A stretch of DNA of 64,000 nt from Hyphomicrobium sp. MC1. GTDB taxonomy: Bacteria; Pseudomonadota; Alphaproteobacteria; Rhizobiales; Hyphomicrobiaceae. The notes beneath the pieces were generated by a model. It saw nothing but the letters and a program-made list of their open reading frames with translations, made no database searches and was not told where the DNA came from. Both the position numbers and the translations under genes were made by a program. Each line of letters opens with the position of its first letter. The stretch's first letter is position 1. The stretch is taken from positions 1,488,001-1,552,000 of the forward strand of contig NC_015717.1 of NCBI RefSeq assembly GCF_000253295.1, written 5' to 3'. This document shows positions 51,932 through 60,537 of this stretch, piece after piece.

Positions 51932-53074
51932 TCAGGATTTTGCGTGTCCGTATATCAGGTCTTCGAGTTCCGCCAAGCGCTCACGGGCGAGGGCTTCTGC
52001 CGCATCGGCGGTTGGGGCCTCGGCAAACGCCGTCGCGAGAGGGGCGCCGAGAGGAACAAAAGTGCCGGGCGTGCCACGGTCGGTGCTCCAGGCGGGCCAC
52101 GGAGTATCACCAAGCGTCGTCTCTCCGCGGTCAGCGTGGAGGATCGCCATGGCTTTGGCGGGGGAGGAAAGGCCTTGTTGCGACGATACCGGCTCACCCG
52201 TGCAGGCGGCGATATGTTTTGCGAACAAAGAGCCGAAGCGATCGTCGAGAACGTCAAGTGATGCGCCCGGCCGCGGATTTACTTCCAACAGATAAGGCAC
52301 GCCTTGCGTGGCGATGAAATCGCACGATACGAGGCCGCGCAATTGCAGTTTTCCAGATAGTTCGCGGGCATAGCGGATCATCTCGGTCGATAACGAATCA
52401 TCGATGGCAGGCGCGGAGACGCAGCCGCCGAAGCGATAGGGGTGTGCGGGTGATGGAGAGATCCATTGCCGGCTCAGAGCGAATGTCGATGAGGCTGTGC
52501 CATCCCCCGCGCACAATGCGCCGACGGAGTAGCGCGTGCCGGTCAATCGCTTCTGAAAGTAGCGGCGCGGTTTTGCATGTGGGGTGCCTGAGCAATCGCG
52601 AATATGTCGGCCGCCGCTGCCGCCGATGCGCTTCGAGATCCAGGCCGAGATATCGTCCGGCGGTGTGCTTTGCGTCTCGGGGTGCGGGATTGCGAGGTCG
52701 TCGAGAAGTGGGAAGAATTTTTTCGGATCTTTGCAGGTTGCGAGCGTTCGCGCATCGCAGCCAAGCAGGCGAAAGCGCGATGCAAGGGCATCGACAAGCC
52801 GCGGCTTATCTTCAAGGCCCGAGCCGAGCACGAGGCCAATCGGCGCTGTGGGCGCCGATTGAGAGAGTTCGTTCAAAGCCGCGATCAGCGGCTTCGTGTG
52901 GAAACCGGTCTCCATCGCGCCATCAATAACGCGAAGACCTTCCGCGGCATCGCGGGTATCGAGATCGCCGAAAGCGTCGGCGACGAAGGGCCTAAATCCA
53001 GCGCGCCGGGCGGACTGCGCGAGGCTCCGCCCGGAAAATGCTGCGATCAGGACAACGTCGCCGCTCAATCTCAA
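51932..53074 (-). CDS. ATP-grasp domain protein of the H4MPT cluster (Orf17-like)
   Basis: This 380-residue protein begins with a Rossmann-like VVLIAAFSGRSLAQSARRAG. An ATP-grasp core follows with GRHIRDCSGTPHAKPRRYFQ and a metal site in YLLEVNPRPGASLDVLDD (about residues 262-279). The C-terminal 90 residues are family-specific. It holds the position of Orf17 in Methylorubrum, which is needed for methylotrophy. It probably ligates glutamate or an amine in methylofuran or H4MPT synthesis. It overlaps mtdB by four bases. Confidence 0.84.
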   Translation of the reverse strand: MRLSGDVVLIAAFSGRSLAQSARRAGFRPFVADAFGDLDTRDAAEGLRVIDGAMETGFHTKPLIAALNELSQSAPTAPIGLVLGSGLEDKPRLVDALASRFRLLGCDARTLATCKDPKKFFPLLDDLAIPHPETQSTPPDDISAWISKRIGGSGGRHIRDCSGTPHAKPRRYFQKRLTGTRYSVGALCAGDGTASSTFALSRQWISPSPAHPYRFGGCVSAPAIDDSLSTEMIRYARELSGKLQLRGLVSCDFIATQGVPYLLEVNPRPGASLDVLDDRFGSLFAKHIAACTGEPVSSQQGLSSPAKAMAILHADRGETTLGDTPWPAWSTDRGTPGTFVPLGAPLATAFAEAPTADAAEALARERLAELEDLIYGHAKS

Positions 53075-53976
53075 GCCAACCCGACGAGTTTCTTCGACAG
53101 CTCGTACGCGTGACGGAAGTCGAGAGACAGCGGCACGTCGGAATCGATCATCTGCTTGAACAGGCCCGATTCACATTTGTACTTGATGTCGCCGATGGCG
53201 AGCGGGCCGACGCCGAGCGTTTCGGTGTCGAGCAGCTTCTCGCCATTCATGAACAGCTCCATGCCTTCGACGCCAGGCGGCGGAACGGCATTGACGTCGG
53301 CCATGACCAAAAGATTCTTGGCCTTGTGCATGTTCTCTTTCGAGACGACGCGGACGCCAGCGGCGGCGGCTGCGAAGATCACTTCGGCGTTGGCGATGAT
53401 CTCGCTCTTCTGCTCTTCTGTTTCGCCGGGTACGGGTTCGAGATCGACACCGAAGCGCTCTTTCGAAATCTTCGCGTTCTTGATGACGCGATCGATACCG
53501 CGATGTGCAACGAGCTTTACTTCCGCACCTTCAAGAGCGGAGATGATCGAGGACGCGAAGCCGACAACGCCGGTCGCGCCGAATACGGCAACCTTCGTAC
53601 CTTTCCACGTCTTGCCGAACTTTTCCTTCAGCACCTTCTCGACGCAGGCGACCATCGCAGCGGCCGTGGTGAACGAACCGGCCGGGTCGGCGAAGCACGA
53701 GCATTCGAACGGGGGCACCATCGCCTTCTTGGCGGCTTCGAGCATGTCGAGCGCGAGGATTGCGTCCTTGCCGCCCATGAAGAAGCCGGTGCGAACGCCG
53801 TAGTTCGGGGGGCGCGAGAAGATGGCGTCCTGGATCAGGCCCGTGACTTCCGCAAGCTCGACGTTGATGTAGGGAATGATCACCTTGTAGCCGGCGTCGG
53901 CTGCCATGTTCACGTCGAAGGGGCTCATATGCTTCTGCGGCGCCAGCATGTGCAGGATTGGGGTTGCGTCGCTCAT
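53071..53976 (-). CDS. mtdB: NAD(P)-dependent methylenetetrahydromethanopterin dehydrogenase MtdB
   Basis: This 301-residue enzyme oxidises methylene-H4MPT to methenyl-H4MPT. The N-terminus ILHMLAPQKHMSPFDVNMAA and GVRTGFFMGGKDAILALDML are typical. The nucleotide-binding fold is KVAVFGATGVVGFASSIISA (about residues 129-148), and AHRGIDRVI follows. It is the first of the mtdB-orf17-mch-RimK-CitG run. Confidence 0.96.
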   Translation of the reverse strand: MSDATPILHMLAPQKHMSPFDVNMAADAGYKVIIPYINVELAEVTGLIQDAIFSRPPNYGVRTGFFMGGKDAILALDMLEAAKKAMVPPFECSCFADPAGSFTTAAAMVACVEKVLKEKFGKTWKGTKVAVFGATGVVGFASSIISALEGAEVKLVAHRGIDRVIKNAKISKERFGVDLEPVPGETEEQKSEIIANAEVIFAAAAAGVRVVSKENMHKAKNLLVMADVNAVPPPGVEGMELFMNGEKLLDTETLGVGPLAIGDIKYKCESGLFKQMIDSDVPLSLDFRHAYELSKKLVGLA

Positions 53977-53996
53977 TTGTTCTAATGCTCCGTTCG

Positions 53997-54974
53997 TTAT
54001 GAATTGCGCAGCGTTTCGATGCTGGCGCCGGTGTTGCGGCCATGAATGATAAGGATTTCGAGCCCGTCGCGTTTAGCGTCTTCGCCTAAAGAATGATAGA
54101 GGCGTTCTGCCGCTTTCTGGCTATCGACGAAGGCGAATCCGGTCGGCCCCCAGGAGCTTTGGCCGATGCCGGTTGCGCCCATGTCTCGCATCCGCGAAGC
54201 GATTTCGCCGACTGCCCGGCTGGTCCACGGGCTGCCTCCTTGTTTCGAGGCAAAATGGCCGCCCACGATTTCCTGGATTTCGGTGATGGCCGAGCCAAAG
54301 GCCTCGATATCCAATTCCTTCAAGCCGGGAACGAGCTTCATCAGGACGAGGTGGCAAATGTGCGCCGCCTGACGTTCCGGGAAGGGCGGCAGACCAGCGA
54401 ATGCGGTCGTTTCGGCTTCACCGGAGACGCCTGAGAAATTCGGATCGAGGATCAGCATCACGCGCCAGTCCTTGGGGAAATCCGTGCGCAGCGTCAGCGG
54501 GGGCGGGCGGTCGGTTTTGCCTTTGCCGCCATCGATGATGAAACCGCCGGAAGCAAAGGCTTCGAGGCCGATGCCCGAGCGGGCGCCGCGCTCGCCCAAG
54601 GAGGCGAGGTCGGCGGGGGAAAGATTGCGGCCCTGGAGGCGGGCGATGGCTGCGCCGACGGCGAGCGCGAGCTGCGTGCCGGAGCCCAGGCCCGCGTGTG
54701 CCGGGATGGCATTCGCGATATCGACGGCATAAGCGCCCGACTTGCCGTCGTCGGTATATTTGCGCAGCAGCTTGAGGACACGCCGGCTTTCGGGGCCGGT
54801 CGCGGAATTCTCCGTCGACGGGGTTATGGTGAGGTCGGTGCTGGGACGGTCGATGGCGATGCCGATGCTGCCGTAGCGCCGCCCGATCTCGCCATTCAAG
54901 TCGAGGAAGCCTAGGTGCAGCCGCGCCGGAGCTGTAACGCGGAGCGCGGCAGAAGTTGCCGGAATAGGCTTCAC
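53997..54974 (-). CDS. Beta-ribofuranosylaminobenzene 5'-phosphate synthase family protein (GHMP fold)
   Basis: This 325-residue protein catalyses the committed step of H4MPT synthesis, joining 4-hydroxybenzoate or 4-aminobenzoate with PRPP. The GHMP fold is visible in VTAPARLHLGFLDLNGEIGR (about residues 13-32), the Gly/Ser loop IPAHAGLGSGTQLALAVGAA and the C-terminal GIGQSSWGPTGFAFVDSQKA. The GTG at 54974 has AAGGA 9 bases upstream. It precedes mtdB by 20 bases on the same strand. Confidence 0.9.
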   Translation of the reverse strand: MKPIPATSAALRVTAPARLHLGFLDLNGEIGRRYGSIGIAIDRPSTDLTITPSTENSATGPESRRVLKLLRKYTDDGKSGAYAVDIANAIPAHAGLGSGTQLALAVGAAIARLQGRNLSPADLASLGERGARSGIGLEAFASGGFIIDGGKGKTDRPPPLTLRTDFPKDWRVMLILDPNFSGVSGEAETTAFAGLPPFPERQAAHICHLVLMKLVPGLKELDIEAFGSAITEIQEIVGGHFASKQGGSPWTSRAVGEIASRMRDMGATGIGQSSWGPTGFAFVDSQKAAERLYHSLGEDAKRDGLEILIIHGRNTGASIETLRNS

Positions 54975-55088
54975 GTAAACCAGTCCTTTCTTTTGAATTT
55001 CCGCCTGTTCAGGCCGTTTGCCATCCTGGCTACGGGGGCGGTAGGATTTCGGAACCGAGTTGTCCGATAATTGGAGGTCGAGGGCAAG

Positions 55089-55466
55089 ATGAGTGCAGAA
55101 CGCGAAAAACCGATGGCGGAAGCCGATGTCAAGGCATGGCTTGCCGCCAACTTGCCGGCCTGGAAGCTCGAAGACGGGTGGATCCGGCGCACCTACAAGA
55201 CGGCGAGCTGGAAAGGCACGCTCATGGTCGTCAATACAATCGGCCATCTGGCAGAGGCCGCGTGGCACCACCCGGATATCACCTGTTCGTATGCCTGGGT
55301 GGAAGTGCGGTTGATGACGCATTCGGCCAAGGGCATCACGTCGAAAGACCTCGAACTCGCGAAAAAGATCGAAGAGGTCGTGCATTGGCAGCCGGGCAAG
55401 GAAGGCAAGGGTCTCGAAGGTACGCCTGAGAGCGATATGCGATTTGCGTACATCAAATACGATTGA
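55089..55466 (+). CDS. 4a-hydroxytetrahydrobiopterin dehydratase family protein (pterin carbinolamine dehydratase)
   Basis: This 125-residue PCD/DCoH-fold protein has NTIGHLAEAAWHHPDITCSY (the histidine pair of the active site, about residues 53-72), VEVRLMTHSAKGITSKDLEL and an extended C-terminus. In methylotrophs it clusters with H4MPT genes and may act on pterin intermediates. The ATG at 55089 has GAGGGC upstream. It is divergent from the RFAP synthase gene and followed by folK. Confidence 0.87.
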   Translation: MSAEREKPMAEADVKAWLAANLPAWKLEDGWIRRTYKTASWKGTLMVVNTIGHLAEAAWHHPDITCSYAWVEVRLMTHSAKGITSKDLELAKKIEEVVHWQPGKEGKGLEGTPESDMRFAYIKYD

Positions 55467-55498
55467 TCCGCGCATGGGGCTTGAGATGGGAGCCTGAG

Positions 55499-56023
55499 AT
55501 GGCGGAGACGAATTGTGCTTCGGCGGCCGTGCAGGGAATGCCGCCGACGCTTGACGCCATCCTGGCGCTCGGCACGAACATGGGAAACCGTGTCGAGAAC
55601 ATCGACGATGCCGTGCGCAGGCTGGAAGCCGACGGTTCGATCATCGTCGTCGCGCGTTCGAAGCTTTATCGCACGGCGCCATGGGGTGATACGGATCAGG
55701 ACTGGTTCGTGAATGCCTGTATCGGCGTGCGGACTGCGCTGTCACCGCATGAGCTGTTGAAGCGCTGTCAGGCGGTTGAAAACGACATGGGCAGGGTGCG
55801 CACACGGCATTGGGGGCCGCGGATTATCGATGTTGATATTCTGGCGATTCGAGATCGTCAGATCCGCGATCCGGATCTTGCCGTACCGCATCCGCTCATC
55901 GCGGAACGGGCATTCGTTGTTGTGCCGCTCAGGGACGTCGCGCCTGCGCTCACGATCGGCGGCAAAACGCTCGATGACATGATCGAAGCTCTCGACGCTA
56001 GCGATGTGACGCCGCTTCAATAA
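55499..56023 (+). CDS. folK: 2-amino-4-hydroxy-6-hydroxymethyldihydropteridine diphosphokinase FolK
   Basis: This 174-residue enzyme pyrophosphorylates the pterin alcohol used by folate and probably H4MPT synthesis. Motifs are LALGTNMGNRVENIDDAVRR (about residues 21-40), SKLYRTAPWGDTDQDWFVNA, RTRHWGPRIIDVDILAI (Arg, Asp and metal site) and VPHPLIAERAFVVVPL. The start has GGGAG 6 bases upstream and comes 32 bases after the dehydratase stop. Confidence 0.95.
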   Translation: MAETNCASAAVQGMPPTLDAILALGTNMGNRVENIDDAVRRLEADGSIIVVARSKLYRTAPWGDTDQDWFVNACIGVRTALSPHELLKRCQAVENDMGRVRTRHWGPRIIDVDILAIRDRQIRDPDLAVPHPLIAERAFVVVPLRDVAPALTIGGKTLDDMIEALDASDVTPLQ

Positions 56024-56035
56024 GCTCTGATAAAA

Positions 56036-56075
56036 AGAAAGCACCGCGGAGAACCCCTTCCCCGCGGTGCTTTCT
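56036..56075. terminator. Bidirectional terminator between folK and the cytochrome c gene
   Basis: A perfect 14-bp stem, AGAAAGCACCGCGG (56036-56049) with CCGCGGTGCTTTCT (56062-56075), encloses a 12-base loop. An A-run at the left and a short T-run at the right let it end transcription both ways. Confidence 0.85.
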
Positions 56076-56096
56076 GCAGTCGTTACGAAGCACGAA

Positions 56097-56453
56097 TTAC
56101 TTCAACGTCGCGAGATACGCGATCAAATCGGCGCGCTGCGTTGCATCCTTGACGCCCGGGAAGATCATCTTCGTGCCGGGAACGTCCTTGCTCGGGCCCT
56201 GGAGCCACTTGTCGAGCGAAGCTTCATCCCACGTGATGCCCGACTTCTTCAGGGCTTCAGAGTAGTTGTAGCCTTCAACCGAACCAGCCTTACGGCCGAT
56301 CAAGCCGCCGAGGTGCGGGCCAACGCCGTTCTTGTCGACTTGGTGACAAGCCTTGCATTTCGCAAAGACCTTCTCGCCGGCAGCCGCATCAGCGGCCATG
56401 CCAGCGCTCGGTGCAACAGCGATCATTGCGATCGCCAGAACCCACTTGCGCAT
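56097..56453 (-). CDS. Class I c-type cytochrome (c550/c2-like), periplasmic
   Basis: This 118-residue cytochrome has a signal peptide (MRKWVLAIAMIAVAPSAGMA). Heme is bound through CKACHQVD (about residues 32-39), and the distal methionine is in GTKMIFPGVKD (about residue 97). Small soluble cytochromes of this type carry electrons from quinoproteins or to oxidases. It is next to the pqq operon, but nothing proves a link to methanol dehydrogenase. The ATG at 56453 has AAGGAA upstream. Confidence 0.92.
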   Translation of the reverse strand: MRKWVLAIAMIAVAPSAGMAADAAAGEKVFAKCKACHQVDKNGVGPHLGGLIGRKAGSVEGYNYSEALKKSGITWDEASLDKWLQGPSKDVPGTKMIFPGVKDATQRADLIAYLATLK

Positions 56454-56569
56454 TTTTGAATTTTCCTTCCCGTTTCGCCTGAGCGATACTTTAGAAACGT
56501 TGCAACTCATAGCTCAGTCTCTGGAAATTGGCATTTAATTTCTGAACTTCGCCCGAACAGAATGCCGCA

Positions 56570-56589
56570 CCGACTAGTGAATTAGTCGG
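56570..56589. terminator. Hairpin after pqqE
   Basis: A 7-bp stem CCGACTA/TAGTCGG with the loop GTGAAT lies about 50 bases after the pqqE stop and upstream of the cytochrome gene. No long T-run follows, so it may be a weak terminator or an operator. Confidence 0.45.
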
Positions 56590-56637
56590 ATGTCTTTTGC
56601 GTCGCAAACACACGTCAAGCGGGCGTTTTCTTACAAA

Positions 56638-57798
56638 TTATTCAGCCGCCGGCGCCTTCACTGGGCTCATGCGCCGATAGACGAACGGCGGCGGCGTCTG
56701 CTCGGCGCTTTCGCGTTCGGCGGCGGCCACGAATGCTTCGTGGTAAGGTGAGAGCTTGCACGCCGGATCTGTATTTGCTGCGTCGCCGGTGAAAGCCATG
56801 GCCTGGCAGCGACAGCCGCCGAAATCGATTTCTGCGCGCGGACAGCCGCGGCAGGGTTCCTTCATCCAGCTCGTGCCACGATACATCTGGAAGGCTTGGC
56901 CGTTAAGCCAGATATCGGCCAAGCGGCGATCCTTAACGTTATCGAAGATAAGTCCCGGAACGGTCTCCGATGCGTGGCAGGGAAGGACGCGCCCCTGTGG
57001 TGTGACGTTCATCACGCCGCGACCCCAGCCGCCCATGCAGGGTTTCGGTGTTTTGGCGTAATAGTCCGGCACGACGAAGTCGAAGACCATGACGCCCTTC
57101 AGGCGCTCTTTTGCAGCTTCGACGATTTCAGCGCTTTTCAGAACTTGGGCGCGAGTCGGCATCAGCGCGGCGCGATTCTTCAATGCCCACGCGTAGTATT
57201 GAATATTGGCGACCTCGATGCGGCCAGCGCCCATCTCGACGGCGAAGTCGATGATGTTCGGCAGGTTCTCGATGTTGAGGCGATGGATCGGCGCATTGAT
57301 GGTGAGCGGCATCTCAAGCTCGCGCACCCACTTGCCGACTTCGCGCTTCTTGGCGAGGCCGTTTTTGTAGGCGGAGATTTTTTCGGCATTCACATCATCA
57401 ACGTCCTGGATCGACAGCTGGACGTGGTCGAGGCCCAGGTCCTTCAGGCGTGCGAGGCGATCCCGCGTCAGCGTAACGCCGGCGGTGATAAGATTGGTAT
57501 AGAGGCCAGCCTTGGCCGCGACTTCGACGATGTCTTCGAGATCCTTGCGAACCGTCGGCTCGCCGCCGGAGAGATGGATTTGCAGGATGCCAAGCTCGGC
57601 AGCCTGACGCATCACGTCCTGCCACTGCTCCGTCGTCAGCTCGCTGTTGACGCGATCAAGCTCAAGCGGATTTGAGCAATAGGGACATTGCAGAGGGCAA
57701 CGATGCGTCAGCTCGGCGAGGAGGCCGACCGGGGCTCGCGCACAAGCCTCGACAACGGGCTTTTCGGAGAATTGCTCCATCGGCGCTATTTCGTTCAT
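56638..57798 (-). CDS. pqqE: PQQ biosynthesis radical SAM enzyme PqqE
   Basis: This 386-residue radical SAM enzyme forms the Glu-Tyr carbon bond in PqqA. The SAM cluster is in THRCPLQCPYCSNPLEL (about residues 32-48), then LSGGEPTVRKDLEDIV. The C-terminal SPASM domain has CMGGWGRGVMNVTPQGRVLP, and CRGCPRAEIDFGGCRCQAMA binds auxiliary Fe-S clusters. The start lies 22 bases after the pqqD stop. Confidence 0.97.
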   Translation of the reverse strand: MNEIAPMEQFSEKPVVEACARAPVGLLAELTHRCPLQCPYCSNPLELDRVNSELTTEQWQDVMRQAAELGILQIHLSGGEPTVRKDLEDIVEVAAKAGLYTNLITAGVTLTRDRLARLKDLGLDHVQLSIQDVDDVNAEKISAYKNGLAKKREVGKWVRELEMPLTINAPIHRLNIENLPNIIDFAVEMGAGRIEVANIQYYAWALKNRAALMPTRAQVLKSAEIVEAAKERLKGVMVFDFVVPDYYAKTPKPCMGGWGRGVMNVTPQGRVLPCHASETVPGLIFDNVKDRRLADIWLNGQAFQMYRGTSWMKEPCRGCPRAEIDFGGCRCQAMAFTGDAANTDPACKLSPYHEAFVAAAERESAEQTPPPFVYRRMSPVKAPAAE

Positions 57799-57820
57799 GA
57801 CGTCAGCTCCGTTCTGTTCC

Positions 57821-58123
57821 TCAAGCAGCTTTGATCACGCCTTTGTCCGAAAGCTCCTGAAGCATGGCTATCGTGTCGATCAGAATTTCCTGCACAGGCG
57901 CGTTGTAGTCTTTGGCAAGATCATTCGCGATCTGCTCGACCGAAGTGACGCCGTCACAGCGCTTCAGGATTTCGATGGCGATCGGGTCCGGTTCGAACAC
58001 GCGTTCCGGTGCCAGAACATGCCAGCGACCGCGTCCGGGATCGTGTCTCAGCTTAATGTGGGGTGGCAGCGCCGGTTTTGAAGCCGGCGCTATAATCACG
58101 CGTGTGCGAGTGGTTTCGCTCAT
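57821..58123 (-). CDS. pqqD: PQQ biosynthesis chaperone PqqD
   Basis: This 100-residue peptide-binding RRE protein presents PqqA to PqqE. The family core is LRHDPGRGRWHVLAPERVFE, PIAIEILKRCDGVTSVEQIA and VQEILIDTIAMLQELSDKGV. The ATG at 58123 was chosen. The pqqC stop is 4 bases upstream. Confidence 0.95.
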   Translation of the reverse strand: MSETTRTRVIIAPASKPALPPHIKLRHDPGRGRWHVLAPERVFEPDPIAIEILKRCDGVTSVEQIANDLAKDYNAPVQEILIDTIAMLQELSDKGVIKAA

Positions 58124-58126
58124 CAA

Positions 58127-58903
58127 TCAAGCCTCTGGCCGGAAGGCGCCGGGCGGAATGTGTCCGTCGACGTAGGCATGATAGAGGGCGTCGAGCTGCA
58201 CCCACAGCACGTTGCACTTGAAGCGCAGAGCTTCGATGCAGGCTTCCTGCTCGTCGCGGGTCTTGGCGTTTTTCAGCACGTATTGCAGCGCGAAATCGGC
58301 ATCGCGTGGCGCTTGCGTCAGGCGGCGCTTGAAATACGCCATTACCTTATCGTCGATGAAATCGTAGTTTTCGAGCATGCCGACGATCCGCTCTTTGTGG
58401 ATCCTTGGAGCGAAAAGCTCGGTGAGGGAGGAGGCCACAGCGATGGTCAGCGGCTGTTCGCGAACGAACGTGACATAGGCCTCAACCGCGAAAACCGTGG
58501 CGGGAAGAGCGCCGCGGCGCGAGATGACGTATTCGCGGTCGAGGCCCAAGCCGTCCGTCAACACCAGCCAGCGTTCGATGCCGCCTTGCTCGTCCGGCAG
58601 CAGTCCATCGTGATCGAGGATGCGATGCGTCCACTCGCGGCGGAGTTCGCGGTCGTAAACGCGGCTGACGAGAGCGGCGTCCTTTCGCGGCACGGCAGAC
58701 TGATAGCAGTAACGATTCAGCGCCCAGGCCTGCACCTGGCCCTTATTCAGCTTGCCGCCATGCAGCATGTGATGAAACGGATGCAAGTCGTGATAGCGCT
58801 CGGGGCCGATGGCGCGAAGTGCTGCTTCAAAATCGGATGTCGACATCGGCGGCTCGTTGCCAAGCCGTTCTGCGGTTTTCTTTTCGAGACTGACCGGGTT
58901 CAT
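58127..58903 (-). CDS. pqqC: Pyrroloquinoline-quinone synthase PqqC
   Basis: This 258-residue cofactor-less oxidase performs the last ring closure and eight-electron oxidation to PQQ. Its conserved stretches are YHDLHPFHHMLHGGKLNKGQ, WALNRYCYQSAVPRKDAALV, RILDHDGLLPDEQGGIERWL and FVREQPLTIAVASSLTELFA. The ATG at 58903 has GGAGGT 8 bases upstream and overlaps the pqqB stop (ATGA). Confidence 0.97.
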   Translation of the reverse strand: MNPVSLEKKTAERLGNEPPMSTSDFEAALRAIGPERYHDLHPFHHMLHGGKLNKGQVQAWALNRYCYQSAVPRKDAALVSRVYDRELRREWTHRILDHDGLLPDEQGGIERWLVLTDGLGLDREYVISRRGALPATVFAVEAYVTFVREQPLTIAVASSLTELFAPRIHKERIVGMLENYDFIDDKVMAYFKRRLTQAPRDADFALQYVLKNAKTRDEQEACIEALRFKCNVLWVQLDALYHAYVDGHIPPGAFRPEA

Positions 58904-59832
58904 AGGCGGACCTCCATGCCATCGAAGCCGACTTCCCAACCGGATGCTTCGACGACTTTACGGGCTTCTGAATTTTCGTCCAGGATTGGGTTGGAATTGT
59001 TGATGTGGACGTAAATCCGGCGCTTCACGTTGAGCTTGCTCAAGGCGGCGATCGAGCCATCGGAGCCCGACACAGAGATGTGACCCATGCGCTTGCCGGT
59101 TTTGTTCAGCAGCCCCTGGGCCAGCATTTCGTCATCGGTAAACAGCGTGCCGTCCAAAAAGATCAGCTCAGCGCCGCGGATTTTTTCCGCCAACGGCGGA
59201 TCGATCTCGGCGACGCCCGGAATATAAAAGAATGCTTTGCCGGTTTTGGCGTCGGTAATCTTGAGGCCGATCGTGTCGCCATCGCGACTGCCGAAATTGT
59301 TGCTGGCGTCGCCCTTCTCAAGGAACAGCGCGATTTTGCCGGGGACCGCGAAAGCTTCAACGACGAGACCGAGATCCTGGCCTGCGCCTTCGAGGCGGGT
59401 CGGCTTGTCGAGTTCGAAGGTGATGCGTTTGACCTTATCCGCCGCCAGGACGTCGAAGATCGAGTTGGCGGCGAGCGTCGCGAGCACGCGATCGGAGCCG
59501 TAAATCGAGAACGGCTGACCTTCGCGCAGGCTCAAGAGGCCGGTGATGTGATCGACGTCGGCGTTGGTGACGACGACGGCCTTAATGGGTGAAGTTCGCA
59601 GCGGACCGGAGCGCGCCGGCTGAAGCTCGGGCGTTTCGTTGATCTGCTGACGAATATCCGGGGAGGCATTGAGCAATACCCAGTTCACGCCGTCAGAACT
59701 GACAGCGAGAGAGGATTGCAGCCTTGCCTTATATCCCGCTTCTCCGGCGCGCACTCGCGATGAGTGATAGCCGTTGCAATTCCATTGCGGGAATCCACCC
59801 CCAGCGGCGGATCCAAGCACTTTTATAAGCAT
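58900..59832 (-). CDS. pqqB: PQQ biosynthesis protein PqqB (metallo-hydrolase fold)
   Basis: This 310-residue protein has a metallo-beta-lactamase-like fold and acts as a tyrosine-hydroxylating iron enzyme on the precursor. Signatures are KVLGSAAGGGFPQWNCNGYH at the start, VLLNASPDIRQQINETPELQ, VVVTNADVDHITGLLSLREG (metal ligands, about residues 87-106) and RMGHISVSGSDGSIAALSKL. It follows pqqA after 153 bases with a hairpin. Confidence 0.96.
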   Translation of the reverse strand: MLIKVLGSAAGGGFPQWNCNGYHSSRVRAGEAGYKARLQSSLAVSSDGVNWVLLNASPDIRQQINETPELQPARSGPLRTSPIKAVVVTNADVDHITGLLSLREGQPFSIYGSDRVLATLAANSIFDVLAADKVKRITFELDKPTRLEGAGQDLGLVVEAFAVPGKIALFLEKGDASNNFGSRDGDTIGLKITDAKTGKAFFYIPGVAEIDPPLAEKIRGAELIFLDGTLFTDDEMLAQGLLNKTGKRMGHISVSGSDGSIAALSKLNVKRRIYVHINNSNPILDENSEARKVVEASGWEVGFDGMEVRL

Positions 59833-59910
59833 CGCTGATTTTTTGATTTACGCCGACGGGTCGCCAAAGCCGGCAGCGCTCTCTGTCCTTTTTCGAGAGC
59901 CATAAGGCTG

Positions 59911-59941
59911 CGGCGGCCGATTCGCCAAAAATCGACCGCCG
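59911..59941 (-). terminator. Hairpin between pqqA and pqqB
   Basis: The arms CGGCGGCCGATT (59911-59922) and AATCGACCGCCG (59930-59941) pair over 12 positions with one mismatch. It is placed between the peptide gene and the enzyme genes. That fits partial termination so that PqqA is made in excess of PqqB-E; the effect is inferred. Confidence 0.6.
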
Positions 59942-59985
59942 CGCCGGTATCTCACAAGATTTGCGAGACCGAAGACTTCATCTGA

Positions 59986-60075
59986 TTAGATGAGGTCGAT
60001 CTCTGCCGGAAGGTAGCTCGTGACTTCGAGACCAACTTCCTGCTCGCGAACTTCGGGCTTCGTCCAAGTCTTCAT
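59986..60075 (-). CDS. pqqA: Coenzyme PQQ precursor peptide PqqA (operon copy)
   Basis: This 29-residue peptide, MKTWTKPEVREQEVGLEVTS followed by YLPAEIDLI, has Glu17 and Tyr21 as the PQQ carbon source. It heads pqqABCDE. The protein is identical to the solitary copy at 32434, and the upstream GGAGGAAACACC is nearly identical too, but seven codons differ silently. Confidence 0.97.
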   Translation of the reverse strand: MKTWTKPEVREQEVGLEVTSYLPAEIDLI

Positions 60076-60408
60076 GGTGTTTCCTCCAAGCGGTGAACTG
60101 CTTTCCCTACTCAGCAGACCCCGCCGAGGGTCCACTCAATTGGTGCAGGCACTTATGTTTGTGCCGGCCCAATCTGCGGATCGGCCTTTCAAAGTCAAGG
60201 CTCGAACCGCCGCCGACCGCAGAAGATCACGTTTCGAGACTTCTTTTCAAATCAATGCCCTTCACGTCTGCGTGTGGGTCTGATCCAGGACGTTCTGTGT
60301 GCATGTGCGAGAGGATGATCGGCAGGCTCGGAATGGGTCCGGAGCGGAAGAGGCGTCCCGGCGCCTCCTGTGGAAGCTTCGCGATTTTGGGGCTGGCGCA
60401 TCCAAATC

Positions 60409-60420
60409 GGGTGGAATGCC
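60409..60420 (+). repeat. Direct repeat GGGTGGAATGCC, copy 1
   Basis: The 12-mer GGGTGGAATGCC recurs exactly at 60451-60462, a spacing of 42 bases (about four helical turns), in the region upstream of cysJ. It may be a regulator site. Confidence 0.6.
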
Positions 60421-60450
60421 TGGCACGTTAGAATATTATTCTTATATTTG

Positions 60451-60462
60451 GGGTGGAATGCC
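60451..60462 (+). repeat. Direct repeat GGGTGGAATGCC, copy 2
   Basis: Identical to the copy at 60409-60420. An A+T-rich stretch (GAATATTATTCTTATATTTG) lies between the two. Confidence 0.6.
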
Positions 60463-60537
60463 GCAGGCATGTAGAAAATTGTTCCAAAATGACGTATGCA
60501 AACCAGCGTCGGGCTGGGCCAGTTATCGGATGGTCCG

